DNA of 24,043 nucleotides from Syntrophaceae bacterium UBA2210 (lineage in GTDB: Bacteria > Desulfobacterota > Syntrophia > Syntrophales > UBA2210): contig DCUQ01000019.1 in assembly GCA_002327865.1 (NCBI GenBank), positions 1 through 24,043 on the forward strand. Direction: 5' to 3'. The position numbers and the translations under genes are program-made. Of the stretch, positions 8,328-15,306 are shown piece after piece (within the stretch, counting starts at the first letter, position 1; the number at the start of each line of letters is the position of its first letter). The notes below the pieces were generated by a model, which did not search any database, was not told where the DNA came from, and was given only the letters and a program-made list of their open reading frames with translations.

Positions 8328-9428
8328 GTGAAAATTTTTGTGACCGGCACAAGGGGTATCCCGGATATCCCGGGCGGGGTTGAAAAGCATTGCCAGGAAC
8401 TTTTTCCTCGTATTGCCGCGAAAGGGCATGAGGTGTTGCTCTGCACCAGAAGTTCATATGTTGCCGAGAGAATCGATAGATGGAGAGACATTCGTTTAAT
8501 TCACTGCTATGCTCCCCGGATAAAAAGTCTTGAAGCAATAATTCACACCTTTATTGCCCTTCTTACAGCCCGCCGGTATCGTCCGGATGTTGTTCATATT
8601 CATTCCATAGGGCCGTCTCTTCTCACCCCGGTTGCCAGAATATTGGGATTCAAGGTTGTTGTTACAAATCATGGCCCGGACTATGATCGCCAGAAATGGG
8701 GTAAACTGGCAAAGTTCGTGCTTCGGGCAGGCGAAAAAACAGGAGGGATTTACGCTAACGAAGTTATTGTTATCTCTACTGTGATAGCTGAGATAATTCA
8801 AGAAAAGTGCGGAAGAGAATCCAACCTTATTTATAATGGTGTTAATTATCCGGAGAAAAGCAAGAAGACTGATTTTTTAAGGAGTATAGACGTTGAGCCG
8901 GGCAAATACATTCTGGCTGTGGCCAGATTCGTTCCTGAAAAAGGCCTGCATGATCTGATTAATGCCTTCAGGTCTATGAAGTGTGATTATAAGCTTGTTA
9001 TCGCAGGTGACGCGGATCATGAAACCGAATACAGCAGAAATCTTAAAAAAATGTCGGGAAGGGATGCTCACATCATCATGACCGGCTACCTGACGGGTGA
9101 ACCCCTGAATCAGCTTTATTCTCATGCCCGTTTGTTTGTGCTTCCTTCCTATCATGAGGGCCTTCCCATCGTATTGCTGGAGGCTTTGAGTTACTGTCTG
9201 CCCGTACTGGTTTCGAATATTCCGGCTAACAGGGAGGTTGAACTACCGAAGGAGCGATATTTCCGATGTGGTGATGTGGCTGATTTACGAGAGAAGATAG
9301 AGATGCTTCTCGAACAGAAATTAACAGAAAAAGAACAACAATATATCTGCGACGACATACAGAATAAATACAACTGGGACACGATTGCGGAAGAGACCAT
9401 CAAGGTATATCGTAAAATGGTGAACTGA
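8328..9428 (+). CDS. DUF1972-type glycosyltransferase family 4 (GTG start)
   Basis: This is a 366-residue GT-B enzyme of the DUF1972-containing group, some members of which are rhamnosyltransferases. Diagnostic parts are GTRGIPDIPGGVEK at residues 7-20 and NHGPDYDRQKWGKLAKFVLR at 114-133. The C-terminal half shows ILAVARFVPEKGLHDLI and the E-x7-E pair E277 and E285. The start is GTG at 8328, where the protein begins MKIFVTGTRG as in relatives; AGGAG at 8310-8314 is 13 bases upstream. An ATG at 8314 overlaps that AGGAG but is in another frame. It is the last gene before the hairpin at 9464-9499, so it probably ends the first transcription block. Sugar specificity is not proven. Confidence 0.9.
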   Translation: MKIFVTGTRGIPDIPGGVEKHCQELFPRIAAKGHEVLLCTRSSYVAERIDRWRDIRLIHCYAPRIKSLEAIIHTFIALLTARRYRPDVVHIHSIGPSLLTPVARILGFKVVVTNHGPDYDRQKWGKLAKFVLRAGEKTGGIYANEVIVISTVIAEIIQEKCGRESNLIYNGVNYPEKSKKTDFLRSIDVEPGKYILAVARFVPEKGLHDLINAFRSMKCDYKLVIAGDADHETEYSRNLKKMSGRDAHIIMTGYLTGEPLNQLYSHARLFVLPSYHEGLPIVLLEALSYCLPVLVSNIPANREVELPKERYFRCGDVADLREKIEMLLEQKLTEKEQQYICDDIQNKYNWDTIAEETIKVYRKMVN

Positions 9429-9463
9429 GATGGAAGAGTGACCGGTTTTTAGATGCTCTAAAG

Positions 9464-9499
9464 AAATAAGGCAGTATACTTCGCGTGACTGCCTCATTT
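9464..9499. terminator. Hairpin between the two gene blocks, possible terminator
   Basis: AAAT-A-AGGCAGT at 9464-9475 pairs with ACTGCCT-C-ATTT at 9488-9499, giving 11 pairs with one A-C mismatch and a 12-base loop. The ATTT arm followed by A-rich sequence is a weak tail on the + strand. On the - strand the stem is followed by a T-rich stretch (TTATTTCTTT). It lies 35 bases after the DUF1972 GT4 stop and 22 bases before the PqqD-like ATG. A weak or attenuating terminator between blocks is the simplest reading. Confidence 0.5.
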
Positions 9500-9521
9500 A
9501 AAAAATAGCAGGGAGAAGGGT

Positions 9522-9980
9522 ATGAAACACAAGATTTATGAAATCAACCGACCGATGGTAAGCGCAGAATCTTTTGACGATGAAACAATAATTATACATT
9601 TCGACACCGGCAATTACTATTCGCTGGATAGTTTCAGCAGTATTGTCTGGCAGGCCATAGAAGAGCGGATCGATGTAACAACTCTTCCGAATGTTATGAC
9701 GACCTGTTTCAAGAACGTTTCCCATAGCGAACTGCAACGCCGGATAGACCAGCTTATTACTGAACTCCTGGCGGAAGATCTGATTCGCCCGGCAGAGACA
9801 CTCGAAACGGGTAACACGGAGCTTCGGCTGGCCGGGGATACAGAGGGACTGCCGGAAAATGCAGGGCATTTGATAAAGTTTGACGACCTTCAGGAGTTGT
9901 TGCTGCTGGATCCGATACACGATGTCGATGAAGCGGGATGGCCGCACACGCCAGACCCGGAAAACGGCAACCGGTCCTGA
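9522..9980 (+). CDS. PqqD-like (RRE-fold) protein with acidic C-terminal tail
   Basis: This is a 152-residue protein. Residues 1-92 match the PqqD/RRE winged-helix fold: a strand-rich start with the Asp-x-x-x-Gly-x-Tyr-Tyr-x-Leu motif (DTGNYYSLD, 28-36), then WQAIEE and a helical end with ELLAEDLI. In RiPP pathways this domain binds a leader peptide and presents it to modifying enzymes. Typical PqqD proteins have about 90 residues. Here a linker and a tail (117-141) with DDLQELLLLDPIHDVDEAGW are added. GGGAGAAGG at 9511-9519 is a good ribosome binding site. The HPrK-like gene downstream may start inside it. No separate precursor peptide is visible nearby. Confidence 0.85.
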   Translation: MKHKIYEINRPMVSAESFDDETIIIHFDTGNYYSLDSFSSIVWQAIEERIDVTTLPNVMTTCFKNVSHSELQRRIDQLITELLAEDLIRPAETLETGNTELRLAGDTEGLPENAGHLIKFDDLQELLLLDPIHDVDEAGWPHTPDPENGNRS

Positions 9981-11131
9981 TATCCCGATGGTACAGGGAA
10001 TTAAAAGTATCTACTGATGCATATAGTATCGACTGGAATGGAAGTATAATGCTCTCAGCCGGATTTTCCCGACAATCACAGTATTCCAACCAGGGAGATC
10101 GCTTTTTTCAGGATCTTCTTGAGAGCTGGCATGAAGCCTGCCGCCGGGACAGGGGCTCCGTCGATATTGATATCCGCCTCTGTGATCAGCATCTGCGTCT
10201 TCGTTTTTCCTCTTCGCGTTTACAGTCGTTTTTAACCAGGGCCTTGCGTCATTGTATCATCCCGACAACCTCTCGTGCGGAAGCGGATTTTGTCATTCAC
10301 ATCTTTGATGGAACATCGGGAGTATCCCTGCCACACTCTCCCTGGCTCAGAGCCGATTTCCAACGTCGCGGCGAAGTTAACAGTCGTCTCTCGGATGAGA
10401 TTGTTGCTTCTTATCTGACAGGGCCGGATATCTTGAATATCTATAACAGGCGATTAAAGAAGGCTGTCTATTGGATCAGGAATGGTAAGCAGATTCCCTT
10501 TTATGAGCGGGCTGCCCCTTTTCGTCATTTAATGCACTGGTTGCTTCGGGAGAACGGTTGGCTTCTGGTTCATGGCGCAGGGGTTGGTGACCGGGATAAC
10601 AGGGGATTGCTGGTGATCGGCAAGGCCGGGACCGGTAAGTCAACTGTGGCGACAGCGGCAGTTGTTGACGGAGGCATGAAGTTTTGCGGTGATGATTATT
10701 GCGCCATAAATACCTCGCCGCCCTTTCGCCTGAACAGCGTCTACCTCACAGCCAAGTTAACTGAAAAGACAATTGAAATGCTCTCATTGTCTCAGGTTGA
10801 CGCAGTGTCCGGGGGTGAAGGAAAGCAGGTGTTCTTCATGGGGGAAACGATGGCGAAACAGGCAGCTGAAAGTTTGGCCCTCAAGGGTTTTGTGCTACCC
10901 GGTCTGTGTCCTGCAAACAATCCCTCCGGCCTTCGGAGGATGGATTCGGGAGAAGTCGCGAGGCATCTTGCCGTCAGCTCTCTCTACCAGATGCCACATG
11001 CCGGGGCGAGGGAATTCGCCTGCCTGGCGAAAGCCGCTCGATCTCTGCCCGGCTGGCTGCTGACCGTACCGATCGGCAGTCCCTCCTCGGCAATTCCCCT
11101 TTTGAAAGGTATATTGTCCCATGCCGACTGA
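9938..11131 (+). CDS. HPr kinase-related P-loop protein
   Basis: The frame gives 397 residues from ATG 9938 (overlapping the PqqD-like gene by 43 bases) or 360 from ATG 10049, which has GGAAG five bases upstream; I cannot decide between them. The C-terminal half is an HPrK-type kinase: Walker A GKAGTGKST at residues 228-236 of the long form and a GDD acidic motif at 251-253 (FCGDDYCAI). The N-terminal half is not recognised. HPrK relatives next to PqqD-like genes are known in lasso-peptide clusters, where one (in paeninodin) phosphorylates the peptide, and in HprK-rel-A gene sets. True regulatory HPrK/P is unlikely because of the context. The substrate here is unknown. The stop overlaps the next GT4 by 11 bases. 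Confidence 0.83.
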   Translation: MAAHARPGKRQPVLISRWYRELKVSTDAYSIDWNGSIMLSAGFSRQSQYSNQGDRFFQDLLESWHEACRRDRGSVDIDIRLCDQHLRLRFSSSRLQSFLTRALRHCIIPTTSRAEADFVIHIFDGTSGVSLPHSPWLRADFQRRGEVNSRLSDEIVASYLTGPDILNIYNRRLKKAVYWIRNGKQIPFYERAAPFRHLMHWLLRENGWLLVHGAGVGDRDNRGLLVIGKAGTGKSTVATAAVVDGGMKFCGDDYCAINTSPPFRLNSVYLTAKLTEKTIEMLSLSQVDAVSGGEGKQVFFMGETMAKQAAESLALKGFVLPGLCPANNPSGLRRMDSGEVARHLAVSSLYQMPHAGAREFACLAKAARSLPGWLLTVPIGSPSSAIPLLKGILSHAD

Positions 11132-12257
11132 CCGGGGAACCTCAGCCCTGGTAATCGGTGTCCGGATTCCGACCCCCGATCTGGATTCCGGATCGTTACG
11201 TCTTTTCAGGATCTTACAGATCCTCGCTCAGATCAGTCGGGACACTTGTTTTCTGGCGGTTTGCCCTTTTAACCAGCCCCTTTATTCCTCCCGTCTCAAG
11301 GACGACAGAGAAAACCTGAGAAACGTCGGAATTATTGTCCCGGAAGGAAGCGAGGAAGATCCGGAGGTTTTTCTCCGGACACGGGGACAAAAGTTTACCC
11401 TGGTCATCTTGAGTGACGAGTTTGTAGCGCATCGTTACTTGACCCGGGTACGACGATATTGCCCCGGAGCCCTGGTTGTTTTCGACACGGTAGATCTTCA
11501 CTATCTCAGGCTCTACAGGGAGGCCCTGATCACAAGAAATCGCCAACTGGTTAAAATGGCGATAGCCACCCGTAAAAGGGAGCTGCAGGCTGTCGAAAAA
11601 AGTGATGTTACCCTGGTTACCAGCACATTGGAACATCGGAAACTGAGTACAATGTTCTCTCCTGAAAAAATCAAGGTACTCTCCAATATCCATGAAGTAT
11701 CTACAGTAGGCGGGCTTTCTTTCGAGCAGCGTCAGGGGTTGCTCTTTATCGGGTCGTTCAGTCATGGACCGAACCTGGATGCCCTTTCCGTATTAATGAA
11801 AATTTTTCCCCGCCTGCAAGAGGCGATTCCCGGATTAATTCTCAGGATCGCCGGTGCCGATCCCCCCGTGGATATCCTGCGGAATAACCCGCACCGGGAA
11901 ATTACATTTCTCGGTCATGTTCCCGATCTGCTCCCCCTGTTTCATCGATCCAGATTATCCGTTGCTCCGCTGCGTTTCGGTGCCGGAGTCAAAGGGAAAG
12001 TTTTAGAGAGTATGGCATGCGGTCTTCCCGTAGTCGCCACCCCGGTTGCGGCTGAAGGACTGGGTGCAATTAACGGCCGTCATCTGGCCGTCGCCGAGCT
12101 TGAGGAAGAATTTATTTCACAGGTTTTTGATACGTACAATCGCAAATCACAATGGCAGAGCTTCCAGTCTCATGGCCGGGCCTTGATAGAGGAAAAATTT
12201 TCTCCGAGCGCTGTCATTAACGTACTGAAAGAATTGCTTGCCGGGAGAAAACCATGA
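11121..12257 (+). CDS. Glycosyltransferase family 4 (Glyco_trans_1_4 type)
   Basis: This is a 378-residue GT-B enzyme. It has FDTVDLHYLR at residues 121-130 and LLFIGSFSHGPNLDAL at 207-222, both usual in this GT4 subgroup. In place of the standard E-x7-E it shows GAGVKGKVLESMACGLPVV (288-306), where the first Glu is replaced by Gly/Ala and E296 is retained. This GAGVKGK variant is a known subgroup form and not evidence of loss of activity. It overlaps the kinase gene by 11 bases and the next GT2 by four (ATGA), so it belongs to the PqqD/kinase unit. It may glycosylate the glycan or a product of that unit; the sequence does not say which. Confidence 0.87.
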   Translation: MPTDRGTSALVIGVRIPTPDLDSGSLRLFRILQILAQISRDTCFLAVCPFNQPLYSSRLKDDRENLRNVGIIVPEGSEEDPEVFLRTRGQKFTLVILSDEFVAHRYLTRVRRYCPGALVVFDTVDLHYLRLYREALITRNRQLVKMAIATRKRELQAVEKSDVTLVTSTLEHRKLSTMFSPEKIKVLSNIHEVSTVGGLSFEQRQGLLFIGSFSHGPNLDALSVLMKIFPRLQEAIPGLILRIAGADPPVDILRNNPHREITFLGHVPDLLPLFHRSRLSVAPLRFGAGVKGKVLESMACGLPVVATPVAAEGLGAINGRHLAVAELEEEFISQVFDTYNRKSQWQSFQSHGRALIEEKFSPSAVINVLKELLAGRKP

Positions 12258-12946
12258 ACAATCCGTTAGTCAGCATTATTCTGCCGCTTTATAACGGCAG
12301 AAATTTTATCGAATCTTCCATCAATAGTGTTCTGAGTCAGAGTTACAATCCTTTTGAGTTGCTGGTCATTGACGATGGTTCCAGTGACGGGGGTGATGAC
12401 CTGGTTCCCGCTGATCCCCGGATTCGATTGTTCAGCAGACAAAACGCCGGGGTCGCGGCTTCCCGTAATTTCGGCATCAGTCAGGCAAAGGGAACATATC
12501 TCGCGTTTATTGATCAGGACGACTGTTGGTATCCGGAAAAATTACAACTTCAGATGCAGGTTCTTCTTAATGATCCTGAGCCCGGATACGTGGTAACCCT
12601 GATGCACAATCATCTTGTCGGAACCACACAACGGCCGAACTGGTTAAAGCCGGAGCTGCTGAGGGAAGACCCCGTAGGATTCCTGCCCAGCACCCTGCTG
12701 GTTCGCCGTCATATCTTTACCAGGATCGGTATTTTTACCGAAAACCTTGTAAACGGCAGTGATCTGGAATGGTTTGTCCGAGCCAAGAACGCCGGGATTC
12801 AAATGCGTATTGTCAGGCAGGTATTATTGCAGAGAAATATTCATGAAGACAATTGTTCCCATGATAATACAACCTGCAAAAGAGAGATGTTTTCCATTTT
12901 ACGGCAAAAAATAAAGGCCGGGGGTAGTAACAATGGAAAAGAGTAA
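12254..12946 (+). CDS. Glycosyltransferase family 2 (short)
   Basis: This is a 230-residue GT-A enzyme. It starts with NNPLVSIILPLYNGRNFIE, has the nucleotide-binding VIDDGSSDGG at residues 38-47, and the metal-binding D-x-D at D87-Q-D89-D90 (FIDQDDCWYPEK). The C-terminal part has the common GSDLEWFVRAKNAGI acceptor-side motif. No membrane segments are seen. It is short for GT2 but complete, ending with the usual basic Arg-x-His-type segment. It overlaps the GT4 before it by four bases and the next GT2 by 14. The two adjacent GT2 genes are similar in length and layout and probably arose by duplication. Confidence 0.9.
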   Translation: MNNPLVSIILPLYNGRNFIESSINSVLSQSYNPFELLVIDDGSSDGGDDLVPADPRIRLFSRQNAGVAASRNFGISQAKGTYLAFIDQDDCWYPEKLQLQMQVLLNDPEPGYVVTLMHNHLVGTTQRPNWLKPELLREDPVGFLPSTLLVRRHIFTRIGIFTENLVNGSDLEWFVRAKNAGIQMRIVRQVLLQRNIHEDNCSHDNTTCKREMFSILRQKIKAGGSNNGKE

Positions 12947-13622
12947 AACATCCCGGCTTTCAGTAATTATCCCCGTTTTTAACGGTTGTTGCTACCTTGA
13001 GGAAGCACTCGCGAGTGTTCAGCGACAGACCCTTTCTCCCGACGAGATTATTCTGGTTGACGACGGTTCCACGGATGATTCCTGGGAACTTATGCGCTCA
13101 CTGAGCGGGGGAAAGATTCATGTCGCGCAACAGGCCAATTCCGGGCCTGCCGCTGCCCGTAATCTGGGCCTTGAGAAAAGTACCGGTGAACTGATTGCGT
13201 TTCTCGATTGTGATGATTTCTGGGAACTGGAAAAGCTAGAACTACAGGTTGATCTCAGTTACTCTCACCCGTCTGCAGGGGTTTTTTATACCGGGTTTAG
13301 TGAGTTTTTCAGTCCGGATATTTCCCCACTTGTTAAAAGGCAAACCCGGTTAAAATCCGGGGTGTTGTCCGGGTTGGTCAACAGCACGATCCTGATACGC
13401 AGGGATGTGTTTGAAAAAGTCGGAGTGTTTGATTCCAGGTGGCGTACCGGGGAACTCATTGACTGGTGGTCAAGGGCACGAGAGAAGAATATTGAAAAAA
13501 AGGGGATTGATCGTGTCCTGGCCTGGCGCCGGGTTCATGATTCCAATCTGGGCCGTAAGGCCGCCCGGGATCGAAAAGATTACCTGGGCATTATTAAGGC
13601 ATCGCTTGATCGCCGGAAATAA
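12933..13622 (+). CDS. Glycosyltransferase family 2 (short, paralogue of the previous gene)
   Basis: This is a 229-residue GT-A enzyme. It shows RLSVIIPVFNGCCYLEEAL, LVDDGSTDDSWE at residues 41-52, NSGPAAARNLGL at 69-80 and the D-x-D at D92-C-D94-D95 (FLDCDDFWELEK). The C-terminal half has GELIDWWSRAREKNI in the place of the acceptor motif. It overlaps the previous GT2 by 14 bases. A 43-nt spacer with a strong AGGAGG precedes the ABC exporter. Donor sugar and acceptor are unknown. Confidence 0.9.
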   Translation: MEKSKTSRLSVIIPVFNGCCYLEEALASVQRQTLSPDEIILVDDGSTDDSWELMRSLSGGKIHVAQQANSGPAAARNLGLEKSTGELIAFLDCDDFWELEKLELQVDLSYSHPSAGVFYTGFSEFFSPDISPLVKRQTRLKSGVLSGLVNSTILIRRDVFEKVGVFDSRWRTGELIDWWSRAREKNIEKKGIDRVLAWRRVHDSNLGRKAARDRKDYLGIIKASLDRRK

Positions 13623-13652
13623 TCGTCGGTAAATACACTCTCAATATCAAAC

Positions 13653-13658
13653 AGGAGG
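13653..13658 (+). promoter_or_regulatory. Perfect Shine-Dalgarno AGGAGG preceding an ATC codon
   Basis: AGGAGG at 13653-13658 is followed by seven bases and then ATC at 13666. This is one of the strongest ribosome binding sites I noticed in the window. No ATG, GTG or TTG lies in the exporter frame between the in-frame stop TAA at 13630 and the ATG at 13720, which is 61 bases downstream of this site. It therefore points to initiation at ATC 13666. Confidence 0.75.
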
Positions 13659-13665
13659 AATAAAA

Positions 13666-15306
13666 ATCAGACGGCTACTGATCTACCGCTACTGGAACGA
13701 ACAAATAGTAAAGCTGTTCATGGGGACCATCCTGGCGCTTGTCAACATCGTTATCCTGCTGTTGATACCCTATATCTTTAAAATTACTATCGATTCGGTA
13801 TTGCCGAGGCAGGATTGGAGAGCCCTGATTATGGCAGGCCTTGCGATAATAGTGCTTCATCTGTCGGCCACCATCCTGGTTCTGCTGTCAAGGAGGCTTA
13901 CACTGCATGCCACGAAAGAGGTGATTAGTCGTCTCCGCAATGATCTGATTAAGCGCCTGCTTTACGGTTCACTGGAACAGTACAAGAAGATGAACCGTGG
14001 CCTTGTCTACAGCAGGATAATTCATGACACCGAAGGGGTTGATATAATGCTGAATGCCCTGGCGACCAACCTTATTCCCGCGGCTCTGGCTTCAATAGCA
14101 TTAATCTCCCTGCTCTTTTTCCTGGATATACGGTTGACCCTTTTGTTGTTTACGATTATTCCCCTGTTCTATTTGTTGAATCGCTATTTAAAAATTCACC
14201 TGGGACGAAGAGTGAAAGAGTTCCATGATAGTTGTGAGACTTTCAGCCGGGGAATAAATTTTCTCCTTAACATGTTTGAATTAACCGCTCACCAGAGTGC
14301 ACGTGTTCAGGAATATGAACAACACTGCGAGCACACACGCAGGGTGCAATTCAGCAGCCAGGAGATGGCTCTTCTAAGCACCGCGTATTCCCAGGGACAG
14401 GATTTTATTATCATCATCGCCACGGTTGTCATTTTACTGGGAGGCGGGTTCGCGGTTCAGAGCGGCCATTTGGCGATCGGTGAACTGGTATCTTTTTATA
14501 TTGCTGTAATGATTCTGAAAAGCCAGCTAAGCTCTTTTTTTACGGCTGTTCCTCAGTGTATTAACGGACGGGAATCTTTGAGGCGTCTTCGGATATTGGA
14601 TGATTTTCACGAAGACGATTATTATCGTGGAAAAGAATCGATTGATTTTCAGGGAGAGATTACTTTTCAGCGTGTTTCATTCTCGTTTCCCGGTAAGGAA
14701 TTGCTTTTAAAGGATATTTCCCTGACCATCAGAGCCGGTACCATTACCGGTCTTTCCGGGTCCAACGGAACCGGAAAGACCACGTTACTTAACTTGATCC
14801 TGGGGCTGTACCATCCGCTTTCGGGAAAACTCATGGCCGATGGTATTGACTATGAGAGGTTGGATATGGAAAATCTCAGGAGCCGGATGGCGATAGTTCC
14901 CCAGAATCCGGTCTTTTTTGACGCTACTATCGTGGAAAATGTATGCTATGGCTTGTCTTCCGTAGATTCCGAAAGGGTACGGAAGGTCCTGGAATGGACT
15001 TCAGCCTGGCAATGGATCCGGACCTTACCGAAACAGATGGACTCCAGGATGGGAGAAGACGGGGTACAACTTTCCGGAGGACAACGCCAGAGCCTGGCAA
15101 TCAGCCGGGCCTTGCTTCGCAGTCCCTCGTTACTCCTCCTGGATGAACCGACCAATCACCTTGATCATCAGGCCGTGTCACGGATATTGGAAATACTGCA
15201 ATCCGGAGTTTTCTCCGGAAGCATTTGCATTGCTTCTCATGATCCCAATCTGTTAGCCTGCTGCGATCAGGTCTTCACTATTAATGACAGCCAGGCACGA
15301 GCATGA
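13666..15306 (+). CDS. Type I ABC exporter, fused TMD-NBD (probable ATC start)
   Basis: From ATC 13666 the protein has 546 residues; from the first ATG (13720) it has 528 and loses the basic lead RRLLIYRYWNEQIVKLF that usually precedes TM1. The N-terminal half is an ABC_membrane domain. The C-terminal half is an ATPase: Walker A GSNGTGKTT (about residues 365-373), signature LSGGQRQ (about 469), Walker B LLLLDEPTNHLD (about 487) and H-loop ASHD (about 527). It lacks an N-terminal peptidase C39 domain. MsbA-like exporters of this layout move lipids, glycolipids or peptides such as lasso peptides (LanT/McjD style). Lying in the PqqD/kinase unit, it may export that unit's product. The stop overlaps the next start by four bases. 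Confidence 0.88.
   Translation: MRRLLIYRYWNEQIVKLFMGTILALVNIVILLLIPYIFKITIDSVLPRQDWRALIMAGLAIIVLHLSATILVLLSRRLTLHATKEVISRLRNDLIKRLLYGSLEQYKKMNRGLVYSRIIHDTEGVDIMLNALATNLIPAALASIALISLLFFLDIRLTLLLFTIIPLFYLLNRYLKIHLGRRVKEFHDSCETFSRGINFLLNMFELTAHQSARVQEYEQHCEHTRRVQFSSQEMALLSTAYSQGQDFIIIIATVVILLGGGFAVQSGHLAIGELVSFYIAVMILKSQLSSFFTAVPQCINGRESLRRLRILDDFHEDDYYRGKESIDFQGEITFQRVSFSFPGKELLLKDISLTIRAGTITGLSGSNGTGKTTLLNLILGLYHPLSGKLMADGIDYERLDMENLRSRMAIVPQNPVFFDATIVENVCYGLSSVDSERVRKVLEWTSAWQWIRTLPKQMDSRMGEDGVQLSGGQRQSLAISRALLRSPSLLLLDEPTNHLDHQAVSRILEILQSGVFSGSICIASHDPNLLACCDQVFTINDSQARA

Noticed and set aside
11214..11765. Long - strand open frame (183 residues) opposite a GT4
   Set aside because: It is wholly antisense to a GT4 with clear family motifs, is of low-plausibility composition, and has no recognisable domain.
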